Under the pieces are notes generated by a model. That model was not told the origin of the DNA, made no database searches, and saw only the letters and a program-made list of their open reading frames with translations. A program made the position numbers and the translations under genes. Of a stretch of DNA of 64,000 bases, positions 49,656 to 58,565 are shown piece after piece. The first letter of the stretch is position 1. Every line of letters begins with the position of its first letter. Source of the stretch: Rubripirellula amarantea (lineage in GTDB: Bacteria > Planctomycetota > Planctomycetia > Pirellulales > Pirellulaceae); assembly GCF_007859865.1 (NCBI RefSeq), contig NZ_SJPI01000002.1, positions 372,001-436,000 on the forward strand, read 5' to 3'.

Positions 49656-50379
49656 CTCCGCACATTTCGAACTGGCCGCCGCTAATCGTCATGCGAAAGA
49701 CGGGACCGGTGATCGCAGTGGAAAGATCATTCGGGTTGCTGGTGAACCAAATCACCGCGGCGCCGGCATCGCGAAGCTGGTTGATGGCTCCAATCAATTT
49801 AGACCGCATGTGGGCAGCCACCGACTGCATGGGATGTTCGAGCAGGATCAACGATGGATGATGAATGAGCGCTCTGATCCACTGGTGCAACTGCAGTACC
49901 GATGACTCGACAAAGGCCGGTCGTTCTCGGCTAATCAATGGCAACTCGAAGTGCTTCGCCCAATGCTTGAGTCGCTGTTCGATGGTGGATTGAGTTTGTC
50001 CGTGATGCAGGCTGGCCATGATTACGTTTTCGTAGACGGTCATGTTTTGAATCCAACCGTGTTCTTCAAAGACGCGACCAATCTGGCTGCGCATCTGAAA
50101 ATGGCGGCTGTAGTCTTCACCCAACCAATCCTGGTTCTTGAAGATGACTTCGCCGTGATTGATGGGCTGAAGACCTTGAAGCATCGAAACGGTATCGCGT
50201 GCCTTATCGGATCGGTCAATTTGCAGCATCACGAGTTCACCAGCATGCACGCTCAAATCGGCATCCATCAAACGTAGCGAATCAGTGCTGCGTCCCGAGA
50301 AGGTAACGTGACGAAGTTCCAGCACGACTTCTGCGGTCGGCGTGGCATCGGCTTTCGGTTCGGCTTTGATGTCAGACAA
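49639..50379 (-). CDS. MlaF-like ABC subunit with all catalytic motifs lost
   Basis: 246 residues. Overall architecture is that of an ABC nucleotide-binding subunit: VLELRHVTFSG, HAGELVMLQ, LQPINHGEVIFKNQDW, MTVYENVIMASL, LIHHPSLILLEHPM and LRDAGAAVIWFTSN line up with the usual strands. But Walker A (GPSGSGKST) is IDRSDKARDT with no P-loop Gly or Lys-Ser; the signature LSGGQ is SSVLQ; Walker B plus catalytic Glu (LLLLDEP) is LILLEHP; the switch His (THD) is SNP. The frame is intact, overlaps both neighbours, and the protein keeps its length, so it looks maintained rather than decayed. Role inferred: structural partner of the permease, or working with an ATPase encoded elsewhere. Confidence 0.8.
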   Translation of the reverse strand: MSDIKAEPKADATPTAEVVLELRHVTFSGRSTDSLRLMDADLSVHAGELVMLQIDRSDKARDTVSMLQGLQPINHGEVIFKNQDWLGEDYSRHFQMRSQIGRVFEEHGWIQNMTVYENVIMASLHHGQTQSTIEQRLKHWAKHFELPLISRERPAFVESSVLQLHQWIRALIHHPSLILLEHPMQSVAAHMRSKLIGAINQLRDAGAAVIWFTSNPNDLSTAITGPVFRMTISGGQFEMCGGDISE

Positions 50380-51244
50380 TTTTGAACACCAAAATGCGGC
50401 CGTAGATCAACAATGACAATACTGCCGAGACTCCGAAGACGGCGGTCAAGGCACGGATTCCACTGCGGCTCGAAACGCGGGGAACATCCGAGACGCTGCC
50501 TCGAATGTTAAGCCCATCGATGCAACAGATCGCGCCGGCGAATGCTCCCGCCAAAATAGTTTTGGGCACAAAGAACAGCAAGTCCAAGGACGTGAACTCG
50601 CGAATGATGACCTGAAGAAAGTCGCTCCATGGCAATCGAATCGACCCGACGGACCATCCAATCACGTATCCCGTGACAATCATCGTGGTGGCTAGGATCA
50701 CCGCCAAACAAAAAACACTAATGATGATGCTCAGAATGCGCGGCATGACCAGGCACGTCATTGGATCGATGCCTTGGGAATCCAGTACTTCGATTTCGCC
50801 GTTCACCAACATCATCGCAAGCTCGGTCGAGATCGCGATTCCGCTGCGACCGATCACAACCATGCACGCCATCAACGGAGCGATCTCGCGAACGATAGCT
50901 CGCCATAACATCGGTGCGATGACGTCGGTGGTCACCCCCAACGTGTCGATCCAGAGGGCGGCTTGGACGATCAGCAAAATGCCAACCGCGGCGCCAAATC
51001 GAACGGTTAGAAAAATCGCGTCGACACTGGTAAAGAGTAACTGCCGAGCAAAGATCGCACGCACCGGCGGCGTCCAGGTGCCCGGACGACATGCCAACAT
51101 GACCGTCGCCGACAGGATCGCAAAGATCGAAGTGAACGTCGCGCATCGTCTCAGGACCTGGGCCCCAAGGTACTCGGTCACGCCGCCTGACAGGATGGTG
51201 TCAGCCAAGCGGTGAACGATCGGTCGTTTGCGAGCGGTGGACAC
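50372..51244 (-). CDS. mlaE: MlaE-family ABC permease
   Basis: 290 residues, slightly longer than the usual 260. Five to six membrane helices. MlaE hallmarks: FGAAVGILLIVQAALWIDTL, LAPLMACMVVIGRSGIAIS-type segment (here EIAPLMACMVVIGRSGIAIS), ELAMMLVNGEIEVLDSQGID (the E-L-x-x-M-x-x-x-x-E-I-x-A-L coupling segment) and PRILSIIISVF. It should be the inner-membrane permease of a retrograde or anterograde phospholipid transporter. First gene of the minus-strand operon; its stop overlaps the start of the ATPase-like gene by eight bases. Confidence 0.88.
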   Translation of the reverse strand: MSTARKRPIVHRLADTILSGGVTEYLGAQVLRRCATFTSIFAILSATVMLACRPGTWTPPVRAIFARQLLFTSVDAIFLTVRFGAAVGILLIVQAALWIDTLGVTTDVIAPMLWRAIVREIAPLMACMVVIGRSGIAISTELAMMLVNGEIEVLDSQGIDPMTCLVMPRILSIIISVFCLAVILATTMIVTGYVIGWSVGSIRLPWSDFLQVIIREFTSLDLLFFVPKTILAGAFAGAICCIDGLNIRGSVSDVPRVSSRSGIRALTAVFGVSAVLSLLIYGRILVFKIV

Positions 51245-51534
51245 GAGTAATCAGATTGCGAGAACGTTCAAGGCAGTCAGCAGAAAGACCCTTCGGCCGC
51301 GCATCGGCTGACGGCCGTGACAACCGTCACTGCCGTTTTTATCGGTCGATCCATAACCCTACACTTGGCAAAACTGTTAAAACCGGAATTGCTAGCACGT
51401 TAAATGAGCTGCTAACTTTAACTAATCGGACCAATCGGAACCTTTGCCGGGCTGAATGATCGCCTCGCCAGGTCGGATGGACAACGTCTGTGCCCGTGAA
51501 TCGCGGACCAGTTTGCTATGCCCTAGGAATTTGG
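51245..51534. other. Divergent intergenic region, mlaE / adenylyl cyclase
   Basis: About 290 bases. The stretch 51350-51430 is AT-rich compared with its surroundings and is the likely promoter zone for one or both genes. No further structure seen. Confidence 0.4.
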
Positions 51535-53106
51535 ATGCCTGAGAATCACGAAACGACGGCACCCCAGTGGGGATTTTTTCAGCGTCATGGTTTGTTGTTT
51601 GTGGGGACGTCGCCGGTTGTTGCCAACGCGATCGGTAGTCTCTTTAACGTTCTTTACAATCGAAACCAAGTTTTCCCGCTGTTCACCGACGCTCAACGGA
51701 TGCGTTTCGATGATTGCGTGCTGTGGTTCAACTTGTTGATTTATCCGATCGCGATGTTGTGTTTCGTGATCCCGCTGCTGTGGCTCAGACCGATTCATCG
51801 CGATCTGTTGGCGGGAAAGCCGGTCGACGTCACGACCCATCAACGGGCTCAGCGATACGTCGTCAATTTGCCATGGTGGTTCTTGCTCGTTGCTTCGGCG
51901 GGTTGGCTCGTTTGCATTCCCGTCTTCATCATCTCGTTGTACGTTTTACCGGATCCACTTTCGGGCGTGATCGTTGCTCACCTTGTGACGTCGTTTCTGA
52001 TCGCGTCGATGATTGCGATAACGCATAGTTTCTTTGCGGTGGAGTTGGCCATCCAGCACGCGTTGTTTCCCGTCTTTTTTCGTCGTGACATGCCGGCCGG
52101 CGAAACCATGCCGGCAAGCGTTCCTGGCATTGTGCCATTGAACATCACGTTGCGAGGTGTCCTTTGGACTGTGTCGTCAGTCGTTAGCCCTGTGATTTCG
52201 CTGGTCTTGATCCTGTTGTTGCCCGACGACGCGAACCTGGCACCACGGTTTGCGGTAGGAGTAGGCATCGTTGCGATCGCTTTCGGTTTGGCGACGAGTT
52301 GGATGCTTGGAAAGTTGGTCGTTACGCCGGTGCAACAACTTCGCCGGGCTGCCACTCAAGTTGCCAAAGGCGACCTCAATGCTCACATCCACTTGCTTTG
52401 CGCCGACGAGTTTGGGCATCTGATTAACAGTTTCAATTCGATGGTGGAAGGATTGCGGCACCGCGAGTTATTGCAGCAGACCTTTGGCCGGCATGTGGGC
52501 GAAGAAGCGGCCCGCCAAATCATCAGTCAGGGCGACCAACTGACAGGACGTGAGCAGGTGATTACGGTGATGTTCGTTGACGTTCGGAATTTCACTCACT
52601 ATTCATCGAGTCATTCACCCAGCGAAGTTGTCACGGCTTTGAATGTGTTCTTTCGTGAAGCCGTCGAACGAGTGGAACAGCATGGTGGGATGGTCAACAA
52701 ATTCTTAGGTGATGGGTTCATGGCGATTTTCGGAGTCGGATCGAACGCCGAAGGTCATGCGCAGGCGGCCGTCGATTCAGCGTTGTCGTTACGAGCTTGT
52801 GTCGATCAGTCGACGGACTTGTTTAAGAATGCCGGTTGGGATGATCTGCAAATCGGAGTCGGAATTAACACCGGACCCGCAGTGGTCGGCAGTATCGGGT
52901 CACCCAAACGTCAGGAGTACACTGCCATTGGCGACACCGTCAACGTCGCCGCACGAGTCGAGTCGTTAACAAAGGCGGTGGGTCAGTGTGTCTTGATCAC
53001 TGAGTCGACCAGGGCCGCGTTAGGCGACTGCGTTGTGTGCAAACCGCTTCCACCTCAATTGGTCAAAGGCAAGGGAACGCCCTTGGTTGTGTTTGCCGTT
53101 GAATGA
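51535..53106 (+). CDS. Class III adenylyl cyclase with membrane domain and HAMP
   Basis: 523 residues from ATG 51535 (MPENHETTAP); an in-frame GTG 45 bases earlier is possible. About six membrane helices in residues 25-285, then a HAMP domain (VVTPVQQLRRAATQVAKGDL ... DEFGHLINSFNSMVEGLRHR) and a class III cyclase catalytic domain from about 330. Metal-binding Asp in VMFVDVRNF and GDGFMAIFG, substrate-specifying Lys in MVNKFLGDG and Thr in QEYTAIGD, and the Asn/Arg pair in TVNVAARVES are all present, favouring ATP as substrate. It should make cAMP in response to a membrane or periplasmic signal. A tiny open frame overlaps its stop. Confidence 0.9.
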   Translation: MPENHETTAPQWGFFQRHGLLFVGTSPVVANAIGSLFNVLYNRNQVFPLFTDAQRMRFDDCVLWFNLLIYPIAMLCFVIPLLWLRPIHRDLLAGKPVDVTTHQRAQRYVVNLPWWFLLVASAGWLVCIPVFIISLYVLPDPLSGVIVAHLVTSFLIASMIAITHSFFAVELAIQHALFPVFFRRDMPAGETMPASVPGIVPLNITLRGVLWTVSSVVSPVISLVLILLLPDDANLAPRFAVGVGIVAIAFGLATSWMLGKLVVTPVQQLRRAATQVAKGDLNAHIHLLCADEFGHLINSFNSMVEGLRHRELLQQTFGRHVGEEAARQIISQGDQLTGREQVITVMFVDVRNFTHYSSSHSPSEVVTALNVFFREAVERVEQHGGMVNKFLGDGFMAIFGVGSNAEGHAQAAVDSALSLRACVDQSTDLFKNAGWDDLQIGVGINTGPAVVGSIGSPKRQEYTAIGDTVNVAARVESLTKAVGQCVLITESTRAALGDCVVCKPLPPQLVKGKGTPLVVFAVE

Positions 53107-53303
53107 ACCAGTCTGCTCGCGCGGCTGCCAACGTCTGGGGGCGTTCGATGGTGATTGCCAAACGAACGCAGTGGCTTAGCAACTTAGAAACCGGTGGTTT
53201 AGAAAGTAGTGGCTTGGAAACCGGTGGCTTAAAATCCAATAGTTGGAAACGGGTGTTTGAGGCGAGCTTGGTTGCAACGGAAAGCCGTTTGCAACAAGGC
53301 TAG
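53103..53303 (+). CDS. Possible small protein coupled to the cyclase gene
   Basis: 66 codons whose ATG overlaps the cyclase stop (ATGA), a classic coupling arrangement. The middle reads LETGGLESSGLETGGLKSNS, a five-residue periodic stretch. Homology to pentapeptide-repeat proteins is not evident (no central Leu/Phe and small-residue pattern beyond these four units). It may be a real small protein or chance; no family recognised. Confidence 0.35.
   Translation: MNQSARAAANVWGRSMVIAKRTQWLSNLETGGLESSGLETGGLKSNSWKRVFEASLVATESRLQQG
53184..53243. repeat. Four imperfect 15-bp tandem repeats
   Basis: Units 53184-53198, 53199-53213, 53214-53228 and 53229-53243; units 1 and 3 differ at two positions, and unit 4 is the most diverged. 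In the frame of the small gene they encode LETGG, LESSG, LETGG and LKSNS. Confidence 0.6.
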
Positions 53304-53520
53304 CGATGGCGCATACCGAGACCAGATTGTTTGTTGCAATTTGGTGGGCGATTGGTACATCGAATGCACCGGCAAGCTAAGCTAGTCTCAGTTGGGTTCT
53401 TTCTCCCCGAGCGAAGTTTTCTGACGTAGCTCTTTGACGTTGCTTGATGAGCAAGATCAGGCTTTCGGTGACACCCAATCAACCCCTCAACACACTGCGA
53501 ACTCCGCAGAAGGATTTGTC

Positions 53521-54444
53521 ATGTTGCAATCGGTTCGTTTCGGCCTATTTGCGTTCAGTATCGTATTGACTAGTTCGTTGGCTCCGTTCGCGCTGGCTCA
53601 ACCTCCTGGCGGTGGAGGACGTGGCGGAAATGGTGGAGGTCACGGTGGCGGTCACGGTGGACATGGCGGTAGCGGCCATGTTGGCGGTGGTGGTGGAAAT
53701 CACGGCGGCCATGTTGGCAGTGGTGGTCAAGATCGAGGCGGCCAGAATCGAGGCGGCCACGTCGATCGCGGTGGCAGGTCGCCAGGCAATACACATTCAG
53801 GTTATGCAAGGCACCCGGGATACTCAGGGTCTTCGGGACGCGGTTCTTTGGGTTATGGATCTGGTCTCGGTTATTCACGATCGGGATTCAGTTTGTCGAT
53901 CGGTAGCGGCTATCCGTACGGATATGGCGGGGTTGGCGTCTATGGGCGAGGATTGAGCGGTCCCGGTTACGGCAGTCTCGGTTACAACAGTCTCGGTTAT
54001 GGCGGGCTTGGCTATGGCACCTATAGTTATCCGTACTCACTAGGTTACTCGTCGGGTTATTCGACCTATTCGCGTTCCCCTTACGCGACCAGCCCGTCGG
54101 TGGTTTACCCATCGCCGACCTATGCATCACCCACTTACCCGGCCGATAGCACAGTCTATGCGCCATCCACAAGCCGCTATCAAGCCGGCTATCGTTATGG
54201 CGAGACCGATTCGTCGTTAGAGCCACCGGCTTTTGATCCAGCGACTTCGGAACTGCGTCCTGGGATGGTATTGCCTGATGGCTCCACTGTCATTTCGGTC
54301 GGCCCGACCTCCCAACCCGTAGCAAGCCAACCATCGCTCGCGCAACCCGCCGATACACAGTCTGGTGAGACAGAGTCTGTTGAGACAGAGTCTGGTGAGA
54401 CACAGACTGCACCCGAGGCAACCGTAGTCCCCACTGAAAACTAG
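53521..54444 (+). CDS. Secreted Gly/Tyr/Ser-rich repetitive protein
   Basis: 307 residues from ATG 53521, chosen for the ribosome-binding site GAAGGA seven bases upstream and a following signal peptide (MLQSVRFGLFAFSIVLTSSL, cleavage after ALA-Q). The mature part begins with a Gly/His tract (GGHGGGHGGHGGSGHVGGGG), continues as Gly-Tyr-Ser repeats (GYGSGLGYSRSGF, GYGGLGYGTYSYPY, SLGYSSGYSTYS), and ends in a Pro/Thr/Glu stretch with repeated SGETESVETESGETQ. There is a LRPGMVLPDGSTVISVG strand segment at about 246-262, found in other small planctomycete exported proteins. Low complexity prevents a family call. Possibly a flexible wall or matrix protein; the His-rich tract could bind metal. Confidence 0.75.
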   Translation: MLQSVRFGLFAFSIVLTSSLAPFALAQPPGGGGRGGNGGGHGGGHGGHGGSGHVGGGGGNHGGHVGSGGQDRGGQNRGGHVDRGGRSPGNTHSGYARHPGYSGSSGRGSLGYGSGLGYSRSGFSLSIGSGYPYGYGGVGVYGRGLSGPGYGSLGYNSLGYGGLGYGTYSYPYSLGYSSGYSTYSRSPYATSPSVVYPSPTYASPTYPADSTVYAPSTSRYQAGYRYGETDSSLEPPAFDPATSELRPGMVLPDGSTVISVGPTSQPVASQPSLAQPADTQSGETESVETESGETQTAPEATVVPTEN

Positions 54445-54497
54445 TTGCTGAATATTGCGACTTGATAGTTTTTCACGAACTGATCTCTCGTGCGCGA

Positions 54498-54516
54498 GCG
54501 GGTTGCCGGCACCCGC
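54498..54516 (+). terminator. GC hairpin after the Gly-rich gene
   Basis: GCGGGT-TGCCGGC-ACCCGC with additional imperfect pairing outside, 53 bases after the stop. No T-tract. Possible terminator. Confidence 0.4.
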
Positions 54517-54704
54517 GCTCTAGCAATGGGGCTCAGCTCTTCCTGAATTGAACTGTGATCAGCTTTAATGGCATCGGCGATACCGGGCCTGAGCTGAGTC
54601 TGCTGGACGAATGTTTGATTTTGATAGAATCCTTCGGTAGTGATGCAAAACTAAGGTTGCATCTCCCCGCACTACGTCGGCAAAACTTCTAGAATTTCCC
54701 TGCA

Positions 54705-54722
54705 CCCCCTTGATCAAGGGGG
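54705..54722. promoter_or_regulatory. Perfect 18-bp palindrome
   Basis: CCCCCTTGATCAAGGGGG, perfectly self-complementary with no spacer. Such symmetry fits a dimeric regulator's operator; it lies about 440 bases upstream of the subtilisin-like gene. Confidence 0.45.
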
Positions 54723-55160
54723 TCGTTGGCGTGATAACTGTGAGCAGTGCTACACGGCGATGGGTAGCACGAAGTCAGTCCACGGGTATGGTCAATCGAC
54801 GAGATGCTTCTCTTCGGTCAAGACAACGTCCTCGGGCTAACTTTGTTCCCGATCTGATAAGTATCGCCCTCACAAGAGACTTACAGGCGGACCCTTTGAT
54901 TGGCTCGCGTCAGCGTCGCAGTGCAGCGAAGTGGTCCAATTTAATGAATCCGAGCCACGGCTCGATAGTTGGTCTAGCCGTACTTAATCCGCAAATGGCA
55001 CAGCCACTTTTTCCCGCGTGGGAACGAATTCGTAGTTGTCCAAAAACCGTTCAATACACACCGTTGCAGCGGAGTTCTTGCGTGCGTCCTTTCAAACCGA
55101 CGGATGGTCTGGATCTTTTTTAATTCGGCACCCCCTAATCCACTGGATACGATCGTGAAC

Positions 55161-58100
55161 ATGTTCCCATCACGGCACGCCAAACTTCGGCGTCGTTTAA
55201 AGATTCAAGGTTTAGAAGATCGACGTCTGTTGGCCGTGTTACCGGGGTTGGAGTCGATCGACTTTGACGGACATGATATCACCGTGGGGATCATCTCGGA
55301 TAGTTTCAACACTCATGGTGGAATTCGATCGGCAGTGATGGCGGGTGAGTTGCCTGGCCGCGACAACCCCAATGGCTTCGATACTCCGGTCGAAGTGCTT
55401 AGCGAAGCTACATACTCGAGGCAAGACCGCGGTCGCGGTATCGCTGAATTGATTCACGATGTGGCACCCGCGGCATCACTAATTTTTCATGCGGCACCTA
55501 GTACCTACTACGGGATTGCGAGCACCATGTCCGCGCTCGTCCACGCCGGTGCGGATGTGATTGTCACGGATATGCAATACCCAGCGGGCGATGCGTTTCT
55601 TGAGTCATACATCGACGAACGAATCCGAGAAATTGTAAGCTCAGGCGTTACCGTGATCGCCGCTGCCGGTAACGCGGGTGATACCGGATATCTTGCTCCG
55701 TTCGAGTCCGTCGAACTCTCGTCGCGCCCTGGTGACGTTCCGGCGTCGATCGGCGACATTCCGTTGCATGACTTTGACAGCGGTCCGAACGTAGACGTGA
55801 CTCAGTCGTTTACTTTACCGGCGGGTCAGTCCATCGCCATTACGCTGAGTTGGAATGGTAGCCCCTATTATCTGCCAACTGGATCGCCTAGTGATGAGTA
55901 TCTCGACACGTCCTATCAATTGTTCTTAACTGACGAAGCGGGGCAAAACGTGCTCGACGAGAGTTTTCCTTTTTGGTACGGCAATGGTTACTTCGTTGGA
56001 CAAGTCTCTTATCACAATGAAACGCAGAGTACCCAAACACTGAATTTGATTGTCGGTGAAGCTCAGAATGTGTTCTTAGCGAATCCAGTCATTTCCATCA
56101 TCGCCAACGAGTCACTAGCGCTTGATTCGTTCGAGTACAAGACGCACTCGTCACCTCAACTAGGCGTATCAACGATGGAATCGGTGATTACTGTCGGAGC
56201 GTCGCGCGGCAGTGCTCAAGCTCGAAGTTATTCAAGCATTGGTGGCCGGGAAATTGAGTGGCTATACGATCCCACTCATGCAGATCACGGTGATTATGGG
56301 ACGATTGACTACATCGGTGCGACCTATGCGAAGCCCAATATACTTGCACCCGACGGCGACGAGCTGTTCACATTAAGACCGGAGTGGAACGTTACGTCAG
56401 CTCCAGATTCCAAGCAATTCTACAGCACTTCAGCGTCAGCCGCGAAGACTGCGGGCTTGGTCGCGTTGATGCTTGAGGCGTCCGAGGGCGGCATGTCGCC
56501 TGAGCAGGTGCGCCAGGTTCTCGAGGAGACTGCAAAGGACATTGGGCCAACCGGTTTCGACTTCGTCAATGGGCATGGCGTAATCAATGCCGACGTTGCG
56601 GTGCAGGCGGCCGAAAAATACCGGGTTCCCCCGCCCTTTGAGTTTGCGTTCACGGCGGAGTTGCCCGATGGCCAGCGTGAGTTATTCGTTAGCGACGGTA
56701 CCGATGCGGGCACGCGGCTGTTGCGAGACCTTTCAGGCAAACATTCATCAGATCCCCGCGACCTGACCTCGATAGGTGGCAGGCTGTTTTTCACGGCAGT
56801 GCTTCCCAGTGGTGAACGCGAGTTATTTCGCAGCGATGGAACGGCGGATACGACGGCGCTGGTATCGAACCTCGCGGGGACTTCAAGCAGCAATCCTCGT
56901 GAATTGACCGTTGTGGGAAACACGCTGTTCTTTGTGATGACCCAACGCAATGGCGAAGATCGTGTTTACAAAACGACGGGATCTCGAAGCAGCACGGTGC
57001 CGGTTTCGGCAACAAGCATTGGTCAACCTCAAGACCTGTTTGCGGTAGAAGACCAGCTTTGCTTTCTAGGTCGGGAGCGTGATACATCGCAGCAACGCGT
57101 TTATGCCTTTTTTGAAAATGGAGTAAGAAGCGGATCTTGGAAGATCAATCCTCCTGTCGAAGAGCTCATTCCCTTTGGCAGTAGCGTTGCCGCCGTGGTC
57201 CGGACGTCGGCGGGGCGTCGCATTCACGCATTGGTGAATGAGGGCTCGGGACGAAGGTTCGCTCGCGAGTCACGAGATGTGTTCGCAGTCGTGGGACCAG
57301 TGGTCCGTTCGGACGACAGTCTCTTTTTTACCGCCGCGGACGAGCAAGGCAAGCTCACCATTCGGCGAGCGGTGTTAAGTAACGATGGCCGCACGGTGTC
57401 GACCAATGTGGTCGCTCAAGGACCCGAGTTGCGAGGCAACCCAGAATCGTTGACCGTCATAGACGATCAATTGTTCTTCACGGCAAATATTCCACCGGCG
57501 AATCGGGAGCTGATGGTCAGTGATGTAGAAGGCGGTTCTACGCGAGTCGTACGCGACCTTTTCGGTACGGTTAGCTCAGATCCGCAGCAATTGACTGCAG
57601 CTGGCGACCGATTGTTCTTCACGGTAGTGTTCCCCAGCGGCGAAGTTGAATTACTTGCTTCGGATCCGACGCTTTCGCAGACGTATCGTGTCAAAGACCT
57701 TTCTGGCAACGTCAGTTCCGACCCAAAGGGTTTGACGGAAGTCTCGGAGCGATTGGTGTTCTCTGCTGTTCAAGGCAATGGTCAACGAGAGCTATACACT
57801 TCCGATGGCACAAGTCGAGGAACGCGGCGGATCGCCAATTTGTCTGGTTCACATTCGTCGGACCCCAAGTACTTCGCAGCGACGACGTTCCAGGTCGAAC
57901 CTCAAAATTTTGTCGATGAGTCTGGTGAGTCGGAAGCGGTCGTTTGGGCGGCAGACGCATCGTTTGAGTCGACGGATGTGAATCGCGATGGCAAGACATC
58001 AGCGGTCGATGCATTGATGATTATCAATGCGATGCATACTGATCCAGCTGGATTTTCGCCGATGGACGTCAATGGTGATCGCGCGGTTACGGCACTCGAT

Positions 58101-58235
58101 GCCTTGGTGGTGATCAATCGCTTTAGTCGCGAGCGGGGCGTTGCAGATATCGACGGCAATAGCGTTGGCGAAAATGGCACCGAAACTGACGACGATTTAT
58201 TGACCCTACTCAGTCATGACTCACGTCTGTTCTAA
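55161..58235 (+). CDS. Subtilisin-like protein with 47-residue repeats and dockerin
   Basis: 1024 residues from ATG 55161, close to a LEPR-XLL-type motif (GLEDRRLLAV, about 16-25); a frame start at 55104 would push the motif far in. Residues about 30-490 are an S8-type fold: VGIISDSFN (Asp about 45), DRGRGIAELIHDVAPAASL, GVTVIAAAGNAGD (oxyanion Asn), a jelly-roll-like insert, and YSTSASAAKTAGLVALMLEA (Ser about 421). The usual HGTHVAG is absent; related bacterial proteins have DEGRAM at this place, here DRGRG, so activity is uncertain. Residues about 500-915 are 47-residue repeats as in the 799 and 43571 genes, some degenerate. Two dockerin loops follow (DVNRDGKTSAVDALMIINAM, DVNGDRAVTALDALVVINRF). 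Confidence 0.85.
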   Translation: MFPSRHAKLRRRLKIQGLEDRRLLAVLPGLESIDFDGHDITVGIISDSFNTHGGIRSAVMAGELPGRDNPNGFDTPVEVLSEATYSRQDRGRGIAELIHDVAPAASLIFHAAPSTYYGIASTMSALVHAGADVIVTDMQYPAGDAFLESYIDERIREIVSSGVTVIAAAGNAGDTGYLAPFESVELSSRPGDVPASIGDIPLHDFDSGPNVDVTQSFTLPAGQSIAITLSWNGSPYYLPTGSPSDEYLDTSYQLFLTDEAGQNVLDESFPFWYGNGYFVGQVSYHNETQSTQTLNLIVGEAQNVFLANPVISIIANESLALDSFEYKTHSSPQLGVSTMESVITVGASRGSAQARSYSSIGGREIEWLYDPTHADHGDYGTIDYIGATYAKPNILAPDGDELFTLRPEWNVTSAPDSKQFYSTSASAAKTAGLVALMLEASEGGMSPEQVRQVLEETAKDIGPTGFDFVNGHGVINADVAVQAAEKYRVPPPFEFAFTAELPDGQRELFVSDGTDAGTRLLRDLSGKHSSDPRDLTSIGGRLFFTAVLPSGERELFRSDGTADTTALVSNLAGTSSSNPRELTVVGNTLFFVMTQRNGEDRVYKTTGSRSSTVPVSATSIGQPQDLFAVEDQLCFLGRERDTSQQRVYAFFENGVRSGSWKINPPVEELIPFGSSVAAVVRTSAGRRIHALVNEGSGRRFARESRDVFAVVGPVVRSDDSLFFTAADEQGKLTIRRAVLSNDGRTVSTNVVAQGPELRGNPESLTVIDDQLFFTANIPPANRELMVSDVEGGSTRVVRDLFGTVSSDPQQLTAAGDRLFFTVVFPSGEVELLASDPTLSQTYRVKDLSGNVSSDPKGLTEVSERLVFSAVQGNGQRELYTSDGTSRGTRRIANLSGSHSSDPKYFAATTFQVEPQNFVDESGESEAVVWAADASFESTDVNRDGKTSAVDALMIINAMHTDPAGFSPMDVNGDRAVTALDALVVINRFSRERGVADIDGNSVGENGTETDDDLLTLLSHDSRLF

Positions 58236-58565
58236 CGTCCGACTCGCGTGCTAGCGTCCGATTCAATGCCGGGATGACAGGCGAATCGCCTTGGGCGGGG
58301 TGCTTCGTGCAAGGTGTTTCGTACTGGGTCTTGCGGCGCGATGCGGTCTTGCGATGCGGTCTTGCGGTGCAGGCGGAAATGGGGCGTCCGATCTGCATGC
58401 TCACCTTGCCTCTCTCTCCCGTTCGCCCAAGTTCGGCGATCGTTCTGCAATCGGTAAGTAGGCATCGCGCGGGGAACGTGCCGATCGCGTGCCGGTACGG
58501 CTTACGATCCACCCATTAGGATCTGAGCTGCTTTCTGGCAGATCTGCCCGAAGGAATATCTCTTT
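58236..58565. other. Intergenic region with short tandem repeats
   Basis: 330 bases before the Gly-rich gene. A 13-base unit GCGATGCGGTCTT is tandemly repeated at 58338-58350 and 58351-58363, with a partial copy before it. GAAGGA at about 58550 may serve as ribosome-binding site for the GTG at 58566. No gene. Confidence 0.4.

Larger units (their letters stand above)
54445..55160. other. Long intergenic region before the subtilisin-like gene
   Basis: 716 bases. It holds a GC hairpin (54498-54516) after the Gly-rich gene and a perfect 18-bp palindrome (54705-54722). A frame of 137 codons (54710-55123) is Arg/Ser-rich, lacks a recognisable family, and starts inside the palindrome; I do not count it as a gene. 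The promoter of the subtilisin-like gene should lie here. Confidence 0.4.

Noticed and set aside
51490-51534. GTG start for the adenylyl cyclase
   Set aside because: The ATG at 51535 gives a normal start to the protein; the additional 15 residues are not membrane or domain sequence.
54710-55123. 137-codon frame before the subtilisin-like gene
   Set aside because: No family, basic low-quality composition, start inside a palindrome; more likely intergenic.
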